Source: Hymenolepis diminuta
Lineage: Eukaryota; Platyhelminthes; Cestoda; Cyclophyllidea; Hymenolepididae
Length of the DNA stretch: 64,000 nucleotides
Direction: 5' to 3'
Assembly (NCBI GenBank): GCA_900708905.1
Contig: CAADRB010000056.1
Location: forward strand, 818,134-882,133
Within the stretch, counting starts at the first letter, position 1. Each line of letters starts with the position of its first letter. The position numbers were made by a program, and so were the translations under genes. Shown piece by piece: positions 13,244-26,200 of the stretch. The notes under the pieces are model-generated. The model saw nothing but the letters and a program-made list of their open reading frames with translations. It was not told where the DNA came from and ran no database searches.

Positions 13244-14204
13244 ATGAATACCACGGATATTGAAAAGTTGCAGCTTGTTCCAAAGAAATCCCAACTTACA
13301 CCCCCTGAAGGAGATTGCAAACTAGCAAGAATAAATGAGATAGAAGGTGGAGAAACGACTCCCACAACATCTCCTTTACCAAACCCCAAGTCTTTGGAAG
13401 AATTTTTATTCATTGAAACGCCTTCTGATGCTCATATCCCCTCAACCTCCTCTTATGTTTCCTCTCGACCGGCGACGGCTGGCCCAGCTCCAAGGTCCAC
13501 TCATGTGGAACGCATTTCCACGGCTCCTTCAAGCAGCACATTCTATAAGGACTCCCCATCAATAAGTCCATTCCACAGACCTATAAATAGTAATATCTCT
13601 AACGCAGAGAATCGATATCCCATCTACCATTCAGATACTAACATAGCTACTCTAGCAACCCCTTCACCAATTATCATTCGAACATCCTGTCAAACTGATG
13701 AAAATTCCACGGAGATTGTTCATCCTCCCCCTCAGGGACCAAATAACAATTTGAATATTCGAGTTAAAGATCGGGGTATCTCAGCCTCTCTGGATGACCT
13801 ACAAGATGTTAGTTTTTGCTTGGCTCTTGAAAATTCCCACAAAAGCGATAATACCGACTTCTTGAATCCGAATACTTCTATGAAAAAGCCCTTCATGTTT
13901 AGGACGGTATCAGACTCTACAGAAGAAGGACCTATTTCTGATATGGAAATGAAGCGATTGGGGGAAAAAGGTGCCGCAGCGTCTTATATAAAAAAATCAC
14001 GCTGTCATTGTTGTGGTGATGAAATGCCTACGCAACTAAACGTGGGATCTTTATGTAGTCATTGTTCTTGTCCAGAAGGTATCTGTTCCTGTCACAAGCA
14101 TGCAGTCTCTGTAGTGAATTTACCGAGTTTGAGGAAAAGTCGTCGGACCCCTGGGCTAGATGAAATTAGCTATGATTTCATGCGTGCTAGTGGAGCGATA
14201 GCAG
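13244..14204 (+). CDS. SK channel exon 1: N-terminal cytoplasmic region with Cys/His cluster
   Basis: Encodes residues 1-320 plus one base. It is rich in Ser, Pro and Thr, so probably disordered. Near its end is a compact cluster (residues 254-286) with two CxxC pairs 13 residues apart (C254/C257 and C271/C274) and further C276, C281, C283, H284 and H286. The donor is GCAG followed by GTGAGA. The single leftover G joins GC of exon 2 to make a glycine codon. Confidence 0.88.
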
Positions 14205-17200
14205 GTGAGATCTTGTATAATTTTTTGGCGGACTCTTAAAATGGCTATGTAATTACCGTAATTTTAGAAAAGGACTTTTAATGTTATGAATACTTGTTAC
14301 TTAAATGCAATATCATCTGGTTTTTAAGGAATAAAAGAAGAGTTCAACAATTGATTTTTATAATCACTGATAATTGTTATTGTAAACAATCTATATTACC
14401 AAATCTGGATCTACTTTTCTTGTGCCCGACGTGCGAATGATAAGATAAATGAACGGTTTTCCCTATACTAAAATTCAGTTTTTATGAAAATATAACTCTG
14501 GCAAGGATTGTGTAATAATGATAAGTGTTTGGATTTCGCAAATTTCATTATTTCATAAAAGTACTTTTTATTTATTTAAATAAAAGGAAATAATTTTAAT
14601 GAAATACTGCGAATAACTTGAACAACGAACCCCTTGATCTGCTACATCTGTTTTAAACTGTACCACCTATATTAAACATATTTACTATGAATATCTTGTA
14701 GTACGTGACTGTAAACTATTAATTAAGGGTTTACTATGGAATAGTTCTTGATTTCGAAAACATATAATTGGCAATTAAAAGGGTTGAAGTTTTTTTATAT
14801 ATTCAAATAATAATTCCGAATTTATCCTGAATACTCTTAACTCTTCTTTTGAATATTGATTTCAGTGGACAACGTTTGTCAGGATAAGCAGGAATTATAA
14901 ATAAGATTATATCTGAAAGATTAATCTGTAGTTCAGCTTTTGTTTTGATTGGCACTTAGTGAAGGATAAGTAGAAGCTCATGAAATCGTCCAATTTTAAC
15001 ATATACATTCATGAACTATTGATTGTCAGATAAATTCTGCAGAGTGCTATGGTTTTTGGGTAATAAAACAATTGAAAGTTTACTCATTCTAAAGAATGCA
15101 GAGCTTATAAATAATTTACAAATGCACTAATAGGAATTGCAAAAGTATTCCAGATAATATTAATTCCCAATGTGTGACATTACTGCAGTGATAGCTACTA
15201 AGTTTTCAACTTGATTTTGGCTTACCTATTTGAAAATTTTAATTCCTGTAAACTGAGTTAAGTCCACGACTTTATCTTGTGAACAGTTTTGTCAGTTTTG
15301 GTATTTCTGGACAACTTATCACCAACGCTTTTTAAACAACCCTAGTTTTATCTATCTGCCATTAGTTTGCTTCCTATTCAATGTTTTATACGTTCCATTA
15401 TATGATGATTCCTCAGCGGCCTCTCCAAAAAATTTACGATTTTCTCAATTTTTAGGTCATTTTCGACACGGGTATCTTCTTTCAGATTAACGTGCCCAAC
15501 TAATGCTTTCTGAGTCGAAAAAATGCTGTAATGAAAATTAAAAGTTTTCTCTATTAATTACTAACTCGAAGGTAATTATGGAGGACTTTCTGGAAAAAAA
15601 TTTCCATTATATAGCACGCTGTGATTCCACTATTTTATTGAAGACATTCTCTTAAATTTTAATAGAGTTTCTTGACTTACTGATATTATGGCTCAAAATT
15701 TTCTGAATATATTCCTATATTATTCCTACATGGACACAATCACAAATACGAAATAGTTAAATATGCTAAATCGGATCTATTTGCCGCAGATTATTTTCTG
15801 TTATTTATTTTAAAATATTGATGAAAATATTGACCAAACTCCCCGTTTAATGTATCCGCATTTCTATTGCGGATACTACACCAATAAGCCTTTTTGCTAC
15901 AGCTAGGCAATCCTTCTAAGCCGTCCCGATAGCGTCTGGCAGAGTCCTCTGTTATAAATTTGCTTCCGAAATTAGCTAGGCTGCGCCCAAAGTAGCGAGA
16001 ACAAGAAAGATATTGAGTGGGGAGGGTTTATTGATCTGTAAACGAGGGGATAATAAGAATTTTATTATGCCAACAGAGCTCCGTATGAAATGAGATAGAA
16101 TTTTAAGCTAACAGAGCTCCTTATGAGTCGCTCCTTAAATACAAACAACTAAGTTGGAGGGATATTGATTACTGATTGGCTGAGGAGGCCTCTGCACGCG
16201 AACTCCACATTTCTACAAAATTCACTTATCATTTGAAGTAACAGCCTGGGTTTGAACGACGTTAACAACGCCATTACCGAGAGAGTTTTGATAGAATATT
16301 TCGCTGCATGACTTAAATTCGCCTTTTTGACCCATGGAAAGAGTTTTCTTACAGATTTAGATGCATTCAATTTATGGACTTTAGTAGTTCCAACAAAAAA
16401 GTAGCGCACATCTGTAACAGATTAACAAGTTATATTCTTGTTGACTACGCTGGGCATTTACGGGAAAAAATGAATTTCATTGTTGCGTGCAAGATTCATG
16501 AATATATGAAGGTGAACACTTGTTTATGGAAGCGGAAATACATGATAAATGTCATAAATATATATTTGGGTCCGTACATAAGATCTTTTTTGCATTTTGA
16601 GCTAAATTAGTTCGTTTAAATGGTTTCATTCTCAAATTGTTATTTTTTCATCCAAAGATTGTAGTTTATATACGCAACAGATAACATTATAATTAAAAAC
16701 TTTTTTCTGAGCTATTTGATTGTAACTGTTAACTTTTAAGCCTTTTGCATTTTTACTTCACCTATTGTATAAAAATTGTATATATTATTAAATTATAGGA
16801 AATGGTACATTGTTAATTAAATTAAAATTAATTGAACTACAGAAAAACAATAATTTACTTATTGGAAGTCTGCTTTATGATATTCAGATGTCATTTCATT
16901 ACTAAATACATGTTTAACTGGTAAAATATGCTCCAAAATGTAAACGACTTCGGGGGAAACATAACACTGTTAAAAGTTCGTTAAACCCTACTATTTATGC
17001 GGATAAAGCTTATGAATACTGTGCCATTTTCAATTCGAGATATCTCAATTCTAAGTTATTAAACAAGTGCTATTATAATTAATTTATTTCATTTTGTGAT
17101 ATGAGGCCTAGAAAATGTTTTAATGAAGATGTTTTCGTTCCTTAGTCCGAGACTTAATAAAAAATCCCTCTCTCAACTTCCTGCTTAAGGTTGCGGTCTC

Positions 17201-20200
17201 ATTTTTACGAAAATTTTGAACTTACTTTTGATGGATGTGTGTGAGCAAGATGTGGAATTCAAGTGAACCACTTAAAAACAGAGAGAAATTTGGATGAAGA
17301 TTTTACTCAAAAATCGGATTTATCCACTAGCTTCAGTTATTAGCTACAAACTTTAAGACTTTGGAAATATAGACATAAGCTTTTGATGCACAGATCTTCC
17401 CTAGATAATGAAATAAGAATGTCGACCCAAAGAATTGGGAAACCTTGACATAGTAAAATATTTTTTCAACGAAATAAAAGGAATTTTTATAATATTAGGC
17501 CAGGGTTTTCTTTCCATCCTCGTTGTATTTGAAATCAATTAAAAATCCTGAGTTAACATCTTGTAGTGATATACTTCAACTAACTACAAATAGTCTATTT
17601 GGAACTTTCTGATTTTCTCTTTGATTTTGTCAGTCTGCTTTTGTTTTGTTGATCAAAAAGTTTTCTTCCATTGAATTCAGTACCGCCTGGGACAGATACT
17701 TGAAATAAATATTTCGAATGGTGGCAAGACCAAGTAGGATTAACATGACCATTTGCTTTTTCAAGTTGTTTTAACAGTATTAATTATATTATAATTTTAA
17801 AATTGGCTAAAGGAAAAATACGCGATGATTTCCGCTAGATGTAATAAGATTTTTTAAAATCAGTGACAGAAGATGTAGAAAAGAGTCGGTTGCTATCTTT
17901 GAGTATTAAGTGCTCGACAGAGCGAATTTTATTCGAAACCGAGATTTTGACATTTTTCGTGCCTAAAAATTTGCTTCTTGAGAATTTTGAAGGCGTTTAG
18001 TTGGAGCTTTGCTCACAAGGCATGTGGATGAAGTGTTGTCAAGATCGAACGTTGGCATTTCCTTGCATTTTTAAATTTCATTCTCTTCGAATTCATATAA
18101 ACGAAAGAGAAAGTGCACGAAAAATTGTGGTAGTGGAGCCACCCTCTTCTTTAGGGTCACAGATTTTTTTGTTGATATTAGTTAGTCAGATATTTTTTCC
18201 TAATGGTGATTGTACTAAAGATTTTTCTAGTTTCATGTTTATTAGTAATTTTAACTTATTCACCACAAAAATAGACCACCCTTTTGGTAAAGTAAGAAAA
18301 TAATTAACTAAAAGATACTTTTTGCTTTTATGTCCATTTTATCCTTTTAAATCTCATTTGATTTCATATCATCGCTCGCAGTTTAGAATTCGTGCTTTAA
18401 TAACGGGGAAATAAAAATTTATGGAAAGTCGGTGTCTGGGATAATGAAAATTCATTCGGAAAGTAAAATAGTCATTTCATTTTTGGAAATTAGTCATGGC
18501 GTCATAAACTTCCTTGTTGTTAACATAACACCCAAAAATTTTTTCATTTGACGTTAATTCTGTTGACCAAATTATCTTTTTTTACAAGTTTAATCCCAAC
18601 TTTCTAAGTTTTTATTCAAATTCATCATTATATTTTATATTATTAAATCGTTATTTTTAACTGATTTGATATGAGTTTTATTCCTAACCTATTAAAAAAC
18701 GATATAGGTTCAAAATCTCGAGCTAAGATGCGGGAAATTTTAACTTGAGCGAAACTTGAACTCCGTTCTTTTAATACGTCCTTAATCAACGGAAAAGACA
18801 TGCTTAGAATTGGCATGGCAAGTTTTCATATCGGTGTATTGGTTAATCAGCAGGGAGCATTGTAAATAAATGCGTTTAATTACTATTGAACAGTTAATGA
18901 AGTTCAAAATCTTCATATTTAAGAGTTTCTGCGTATTTATTAAGACAAAAATATCGGTTGCTTTATCGTGTGTTGTATAATATTCAGAATTTACAGCACA
19001 TTTGAAAGAATCCCTAATGACATTTCTCCAGGGTTCCTTAGTGGAAAATGTCCGTGATATTCGGAGCGTTTCGACCGATGATTTATTTCCGTACTTGATT
19101 ATACAAACCACTCTATTTATATCTTTTACAGAGGATATCAGGAAGATGAGACTAGGAAATAGACAAGTCTAGAAATTAATAAGGAATATCCTTGATAGGT
19201 GAAAAACGTCAATGAATGTAACTAAGGTCGATTCTGTCAACTTTTCAAGCATATCTGAGCTTCATTTCTTTTTACTTAAACTCAAAACAATGTTCTGGAG
19301 TTGCAGGCAAGTGGAAACCCAAATTTTTGACGGTGGTTTTCTAGGACAGCAAATTTCAAAATTAATTTCAATAACAAAGGGGCTTTTAGTGGCCGCATAA
19401 CGCTGCAAATGGATTTATATAGACACTATTCCTAACTAAAAATCGTTAATAGTCAAATTTTCATGAGATTTTTAGATGGAAATAAGTGAAAACGACTGTG
19501 TGCATCTAGACTTTTCGGATTCGCTAATATTCAGATAATATCGGTTGAATTAAATGGGATACATTTATGTACTTTAAGATGCTCAGATATGAGCAGTTTA
19601 AGCATCAGGGATATCTTTAATGTTAAATATTTTAAAATTAAATAGATTTCAGCTCTCATTTGAGGGCTAATATTCAACAACAAATGATATAAAAATGGTG
19701 TAAATAAATTACTTTAATAAAATATGTAATTTTTTATCAAGCACGTTAAAGAAACAGCTAGATAATTTCACCAAGAGTAATTTAGTTTCCTATTAGTTGA
19801 GACTCTTAATTAAGCCAATATATTTGTCTCTTGAAAATATTTAGTTTTCTTTTATTGATATAAAGGATAGCATCTTTCATTATTGATACGATATTTGAGA
19901 GAAAAATTTAGCAGCGATTCAAGAAACTTATTTGATTTTAATCTGTAGGCTTTTCCCAACTGCGCAGCGTCAAAGGGATTAAACATGATCGTGAGAAGCA
20001 GGGATTGAGTTCAACTCTCTCCCCAGCTATTGCCGCAAGCCTGGATACTCATGGAGCTGTAGCACTTTTAGCAGCTAGCACCAGACCCCGTTTAATTGCC
20101 AGTATGCGAAAGAAGTCAGCAAAAGCACATTCCTCCCAAGAAGAAGTTCCTGTGACCCAAAGAGCCACTACTTGGGCTAGTAGTTTTGACAGTGGAAGCA

Positions 20201-23200
20201 ATGCTCAGTTCACGGATGAAGAATATCCACGTGGTGGACCGCTGAAGACAGAGGAGATTCCTCCTGTTCCACCTACAAGTATACAGTCTTCTTTAGCAAA
20301 TAAGCCCACAATTCGTAGAGGTAGTATAACTCCAGAGGCTGTTTCTGGAGTTAAGGGTTACAAGCTATCGGCAGGAGAATGTGAGGAGTATATGAATATG
20401 TTCGCCTCTGGAAAAAATTCCACAGAACAGGAGAACACAGAAGATCAGGAAGAAGACACCCTGAATAACACTGATATGACCCGACCAAAACGACCGTATT
20501 ACTGTCAGAAGGCACAGAAATTCCGAACAAGTTGGAGGACACAATCTGTGGAAACACCATCAAACGTTATTGATCATGGATTAGCTCAAGATAGGTCACT
20601 AACTATGGTAGAGTCACAGTCTGACAGTGAAAGTAAAAGTACTGGACATGGAACTGGACAGGAGAGAAATGCTCAAGTGAAAGTGTATCTGACAAGAGGT
20701 TCACGAAATCCTGTAAAAACTATATTGGTGAATCATAATGCAAATATCGTTGCAGCCAATACCGACAGACTTCGAGCACGAAGGCAACGGACATTTTTGA
20801 ACCGTAACCAGTGGCGATCTGTACAACTATCACCTTCCCATGACCCAGAAATGGATAGAAGAGCAGGAGAGAGATCGTATAATGCCTCACTCTGTGATAG
20901 TCGTGAATCCTACGTCGGCCATCGTTTCAATCGCAAACCATCCTATAATCATGGAACTAAGAAGCCTCTTTTTTGGAGAAATAGAAGTGGTTCTCCTTTC
21001 TTTTCCTCCCTGGCTTCTACCACTGATATTACTAAAATGAGACAGTTAACCAAATCCTCTGAAGCCGGTCCGACCTCCATTCTTAAAGCTCAAGTTTCAC
21101 ATAGACCCTCGGAGATGAAAGGTGATGAAGACTCCACCTGCTTAGAGCCAATATTTACCATTCGCCAGCGTCGGTAGGTTGATTACTTTTTGTCATCGTG
21201 TGATCCTAAAATAGATTACGGATAGAATCATAAAACGCCAATATTTCCATTTTAAGTGTAATCTGACACCATTAAGAGACATGAGATACGGAGAGCTTCA
21301 CAGTATGTTTCGATTTCGAGGCGAACAGATCCACATTTAGTCGGAAGATAAAAGCACCTTTTATTGTGTATCTTCCCACGAAAGGCATTTGTTTAATTTT
21401 AAATTATTAATAGAAGATGCAATAGTCATCAATGCCAAGTAGCCTGTATTCACTTTATCTGATCTTGGTCCATAGTTAAGGGCTGGCTCATGCAGTTGTT
21501 ATGAACGGGATTACTCGTCCAAAATTGTATTAAATGCTTTAGAGGTAACTTCATCTTTAATCTGCATGCTTTATTATTTATATTTAGAACAACAAGGTTG
21601 AATTGTAGCTTATAACATGCGTTTATGATAGCTATCTTAATAAATCGATTCAATTTTTGTATGAATTTATTTAATCAAAGTCTATTTTGTTCTTTCAGTT
21701 GCACACGGTGGCACATACATTCCTTTTACAAGTATTAATTATAGTTGGATCTGAATATGCAAAATAGTGAAGCGATTCAATAAGCGATAAATGGGGGTTA
21801 GCGAGGTCAAAAAAGACTTCAATAAAGTCCGATGCCGGGAGTCATAACTGATTGGATCCCTTAGTTTTTGAATATGACCATGTTCACGATAATTGGAGTT
21901 TGTTGACTGCCTAATTTTATTTGAATTTTTAATCCTCCCATTCATTTGTACTTCCTAATGAGTATGAGTACGTAGATATGATCCACATCATTCACTAAAG
22001 TCTAACTCTATTAAGACAAATAAAACTGTGTTTATGAAATAAACATCTAGAGCGACAACCTTTAGGCATTCAAGATCATATTATTCTAAAATACCGAAAA
22101 CTATTTCATTCACTTACTGACTCCGGCAGTAAAATTTTAATATATTATGATTATTGAGTTTATTTTAGTAGAAGATCAGTGGCGACTTGTTTAGCATATT
22201 AAATTGAGATTCGAAGAGTTCGGACATGAAATGTGAGTTTGTTTTCCTATCCCTGGTCGTTACCCGTGGATGCTTGTGTCAACGAAGTATTTTTGATAAT
22301 TTAGAGTGTCTAGCTCGGTTGAAACTTAGCTATAAAGTCTGCAAAAAGCTATCTGTAAGTGATGCTGGCTTTCCACAATCGTATATTCCATAGAAGGTAA
22401 TAATTCATTAAATACCGAAAAAACACTGCATCACAAAGTAGAATGTTAATGAGATTGGTTGTTGAAAAAATTTTGTTCCTGTAGGCTAAGATTCAATATT
22501 ACTTCAAAATCTGATAAAAGATCCGTTTTAATTGTTTTATAATTACATTATAAGCACCTTGGTGATTTTGTGATACGCTTCTTTTTCAAAAGTAACCAAA
22601 AACATATATCAATCTTAGGAAGAGCCAATAATTGACAATAAGAGTTAAGAAGCTAATATTATATAATCTATCTTTTCAAAATTATGCTGTAAATGACCAC
22701 TTTTTGGTTTCAAATAAGCTAATAGTACTTGATTATGTTTTAAGTGAACCATTCACTTGTTGGAAGTAAAGTATTTGACCCCATTTCATCAATGGGAAGT
22801 CAGTTGGTGAAGGTCAAAAAGAAGGGTTGGTCCAAATATCTGTTCAAGAATTATCATAAATGAAAAGTTTTATAACTGCTCACTTGCTCTTTATAAGGTT
22901 GCAACAACTCAGACTCAAGGAAGAGGGTGAAAAATAATTTGTAGCTCAAACGAAGGTCCATTTTATTAACAAAATAAATTTACTTATATAGAATTTGGCA
23001 TGCGGTAAAAAATTAGCTACCGGGTTATTCAATAATTACAGCAAAGGTTTCTTCACCTGTCTTTTTTACCCGTCCGGGTATGAGCGTGGAAGTCTAATTG
23101 TCGACGATACTGCCAAGGATGAAGTTTGCGGATTTTCCTCCTTGTTACTGAAAATATTTTAATAGGAACCCTAACCAATAAGCTTTTGATTGCTTTCTTA

Positions 23201-26200
23201 TTAAAAGAATGTTCATTTTAATCCCTCTCCTTTGCGCAGGATTCAAGCAATGCAGCGACACCGCAGCAACTATACATCCCACAACGTTGGATATCGACTT
23301 GGGCGAAGGAAAAAGATGTTTCAACAACGAAGTTTAGTTTCTGACTACTCTCTTGGCTTCGCAATTCTTGGAATACTTCTTATGATTGTAGAAAATGAAC
23401 TCGCCTCTGCAAACGTTATTACCAAGGTAACCATGTTTAAACTAACATTAATCTTCAAACAACCAGTATTGGTTAAGTGGGTTTAAAACTGGTTTAAAAA
23501 ATTTTGTGACCGAAAATATTATAATTTACAAATTTACAAAATAGGTATTTTCAATTTCATTGATCAATAGATTAGCAAAAAACACCTTAGGGAATAAAAT
23601 ATAAAATGACGTTAAATTTGAAACTAAAAATAGTCGATTTCAACTTTCCAAATATGAAACCATGGATTAATGAGGCGATGAATATGTTTGAAAATTAGTC
23701 ACTAAATAATGTTTAATTTGTACTTTTCTAACTTGCAACTTGTTAAATAATTGTAACACTCACGCATAGATACTACAAAACCTAAAAGAGCAATATTGTG
23801 GATTAATTTTTAATACCACCAAAAGTTTCAAACAAAATTTCGGCTAAATGGCGGTCTTTTGATCCTATTTTAATCAAATTTACAATTAATGAGGATTTTA
23901 AATAATTGATAAAGGAATTTTGGCAGAAAGCTTTTATATTTTTGAAATGTATTCCGACGAAGATTCTTTAAACATTCGTTTACCAGAGGTTTGTGAAGGA
24001 ATATATAAACAATAATTCTATTATCTCTTAGAGGTACTTCTGGTGGAAATATTAAGAAAAAATCATTTTGATTAAGATTCTATAAACTCAAATTGCGCCA
24101 AATTTTTGATCGTATTAAGTAATCTTAGGAGCAGAAGGCGGAATTTTTCCACATTGACTCCATACCTTAACAATATTTACATTACCTTGAATAAATACGA
24201 CAATTACTTGAATATGTGCGGTAAGTGAGAAGCGAATTCCCAATTTTGCAATCAAACATCTTAAGTAGTTAACAATTTTTATCAGGATAAAAATATATGT
24301 AACATGGGAATTAAAATTAAAAGTTAAATCATCCATAAAAATAAGTCTGTAATTTCTTAAACCATAATGGTACCTGTTGTCATGAGTTTTACGTGGTGGT
24401 TCTTGGCAGTCTTTGAATCGACCTGGGTATGTATTGCTATCGGGACCAATTGCCATCTTGGCATCTGATCAACTGGTTTCCAAACTAGGCACGTTTAATA
24501 GAGGAATTACTTATAGATCACCTTCTATGTATCAAAATTGTTGTCCTTACAAAAGCATACTCCCAATTAATTACTTCTAATGTATATAATCTCACAAAAA
24601 CAACAGTAATATTGGAATTTAATATCCCGATGAGTTTGATCGATCATATTAAAAAATAACAATAGACGAAATTTTATTTTTTAAAAAATAAGTATGCAAA
24701 TTATTTTACGTTTTGCATTATAAGTCTAGGCCAGTACATTTTTTGGTGGCGTAAAGCGATGTCGCCATCTCATGGCATTCGAAAAGACGCAATTATGCAA
24801 AGGTTCAGTTCAAGATTTAAAAATAAAATTTTTTTGTTAGTGATTTGTCTCTATATAAATGAGGCTAGTTGCTATATACTTGAAGAACAAAACATTGAAA
24901 AATGAACTAGTCATCTAAATTCTGACTTGATAAAATTACGTTAGTAGCTTAAAAGTATATGAGATCTTTATGCCTTTTCAACCTTTGGAAGAAAATTAAA
25001 GTTGTATCACAATTTAACAGCCGGTCGATAGACAAAAGCTTGCTTAGTAACCCACGTCGTGTTAATTTTGGAACATCGACTACTCACTGCTTAAATTTTG
25101 TACAATATGAATCCAAAACTCAAATAGAAATTGATTCTAAAGCTTCTCAATCCTCACCCATTTATCATTAACTGAGCTTATTGCTAACCGCTTTTAGCTG
25201 TTTTGCTAAATTAAATATTTATTTGTGCATTTCTGCGGGTAATAATAATCACTGGGCATAATTCAATTACCTTCCAGTCGATGTGTTGAAAATCTAGTTG
25301 CCATTAATTATAAACAATTTATTATAAAATAAAATGCATTCTTTTTAAAAGGACAAGATTTAATACGTCAATAATCATTGTATTAAGGTGGACAGACAGT
25401 TTCGTGAAATATCAGTTTTGATTTGTTACATTTATTGAAATAGTTCAAAATCTCGCTGTTTCGGCAATTCGATTTCATGAAAGCTATTTGTTATTGTCAT
25501 AATAAATTAAAATCCTCCCATAAACATTAATTATAAGAAAGTATTTGAGTTTTAGAAATAGTTTATAAATGGATGAAATGAAGAGAAAGTTGAGTAGAAA
25601 AAGTCAAAGAAATCAGGTTATCAAGGATTTTGCTTCATCTGAGTTGGACGCAATTGGGTATTTGCTATTAAAATATAGACAATAGTGTACTATATAATAT
25701 TCGTAATAAAAATTTTTCTTTCTTGAATTCACCTTGAAGTTTTTGGTTAAAATAACACTCCAGTTGGTTAATTTGGATAGTTGAACATTAAATTTCAGTG
25801 CTAAAAACCAGCTTGATATTAGCTAATATTTCATAACTTAACAAACAATGAAAAGTTTTAAATGTGTGAATTAGAACCAAATATTATTACTAATTTCAAT
25901 CATATCAATGAATGAAATCAGGAAGCCTGTTACCAAATCAGAGTAAGCATCAGCCTAGCAATTACGATACATGGAATCACAGCATACTTTAAAATTTTTG
26001 TGGTTTTGAATTTTAAATCCTGCTCAAATGGTTTAAATAGGTGTGGCCATTTATTTTTCATTAAACCAATTATATCGAAGCCTTCAGCACGACAGTAATT
26101 ATAATCATTACCACTGCATCTTTACAAATGAACTTATATTTTTTAGGATTCAATATACTCTCTGTTGTTGAAATCCCTGATTACCTGCTCAACACTTGTT

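Noticed and set aside
16149..16409. 86-codon minus-strand frame in SK intron 1
   Set aside because: Looks somewhat protein-like ([14 protein letters not shown]) and may belong to the repeat-like block, but no domain could be named. Kept only as part of that finding.
18782..19111. 109-codon minus-strand frame in SK intron 1
   Set aside because: Second half is AT-rich and low in complexity; no family recognised; no splice partner.
19996..20004. Acceptor sites AAG and CAG just before the TTG-led frame of SK exon 2
   Set aside because: They leave phase 0, while exon 1 ends in phase 1. The TAG at 19,946-19,948 restores the frame and extends the exon upstream.
24115..24456. 113-codon minus-strand frame in SK intron 3
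   Set aside because: Considered as a transposase helix-turn-helix fragment, but no mariner or Tc1 motif could be confirmed.
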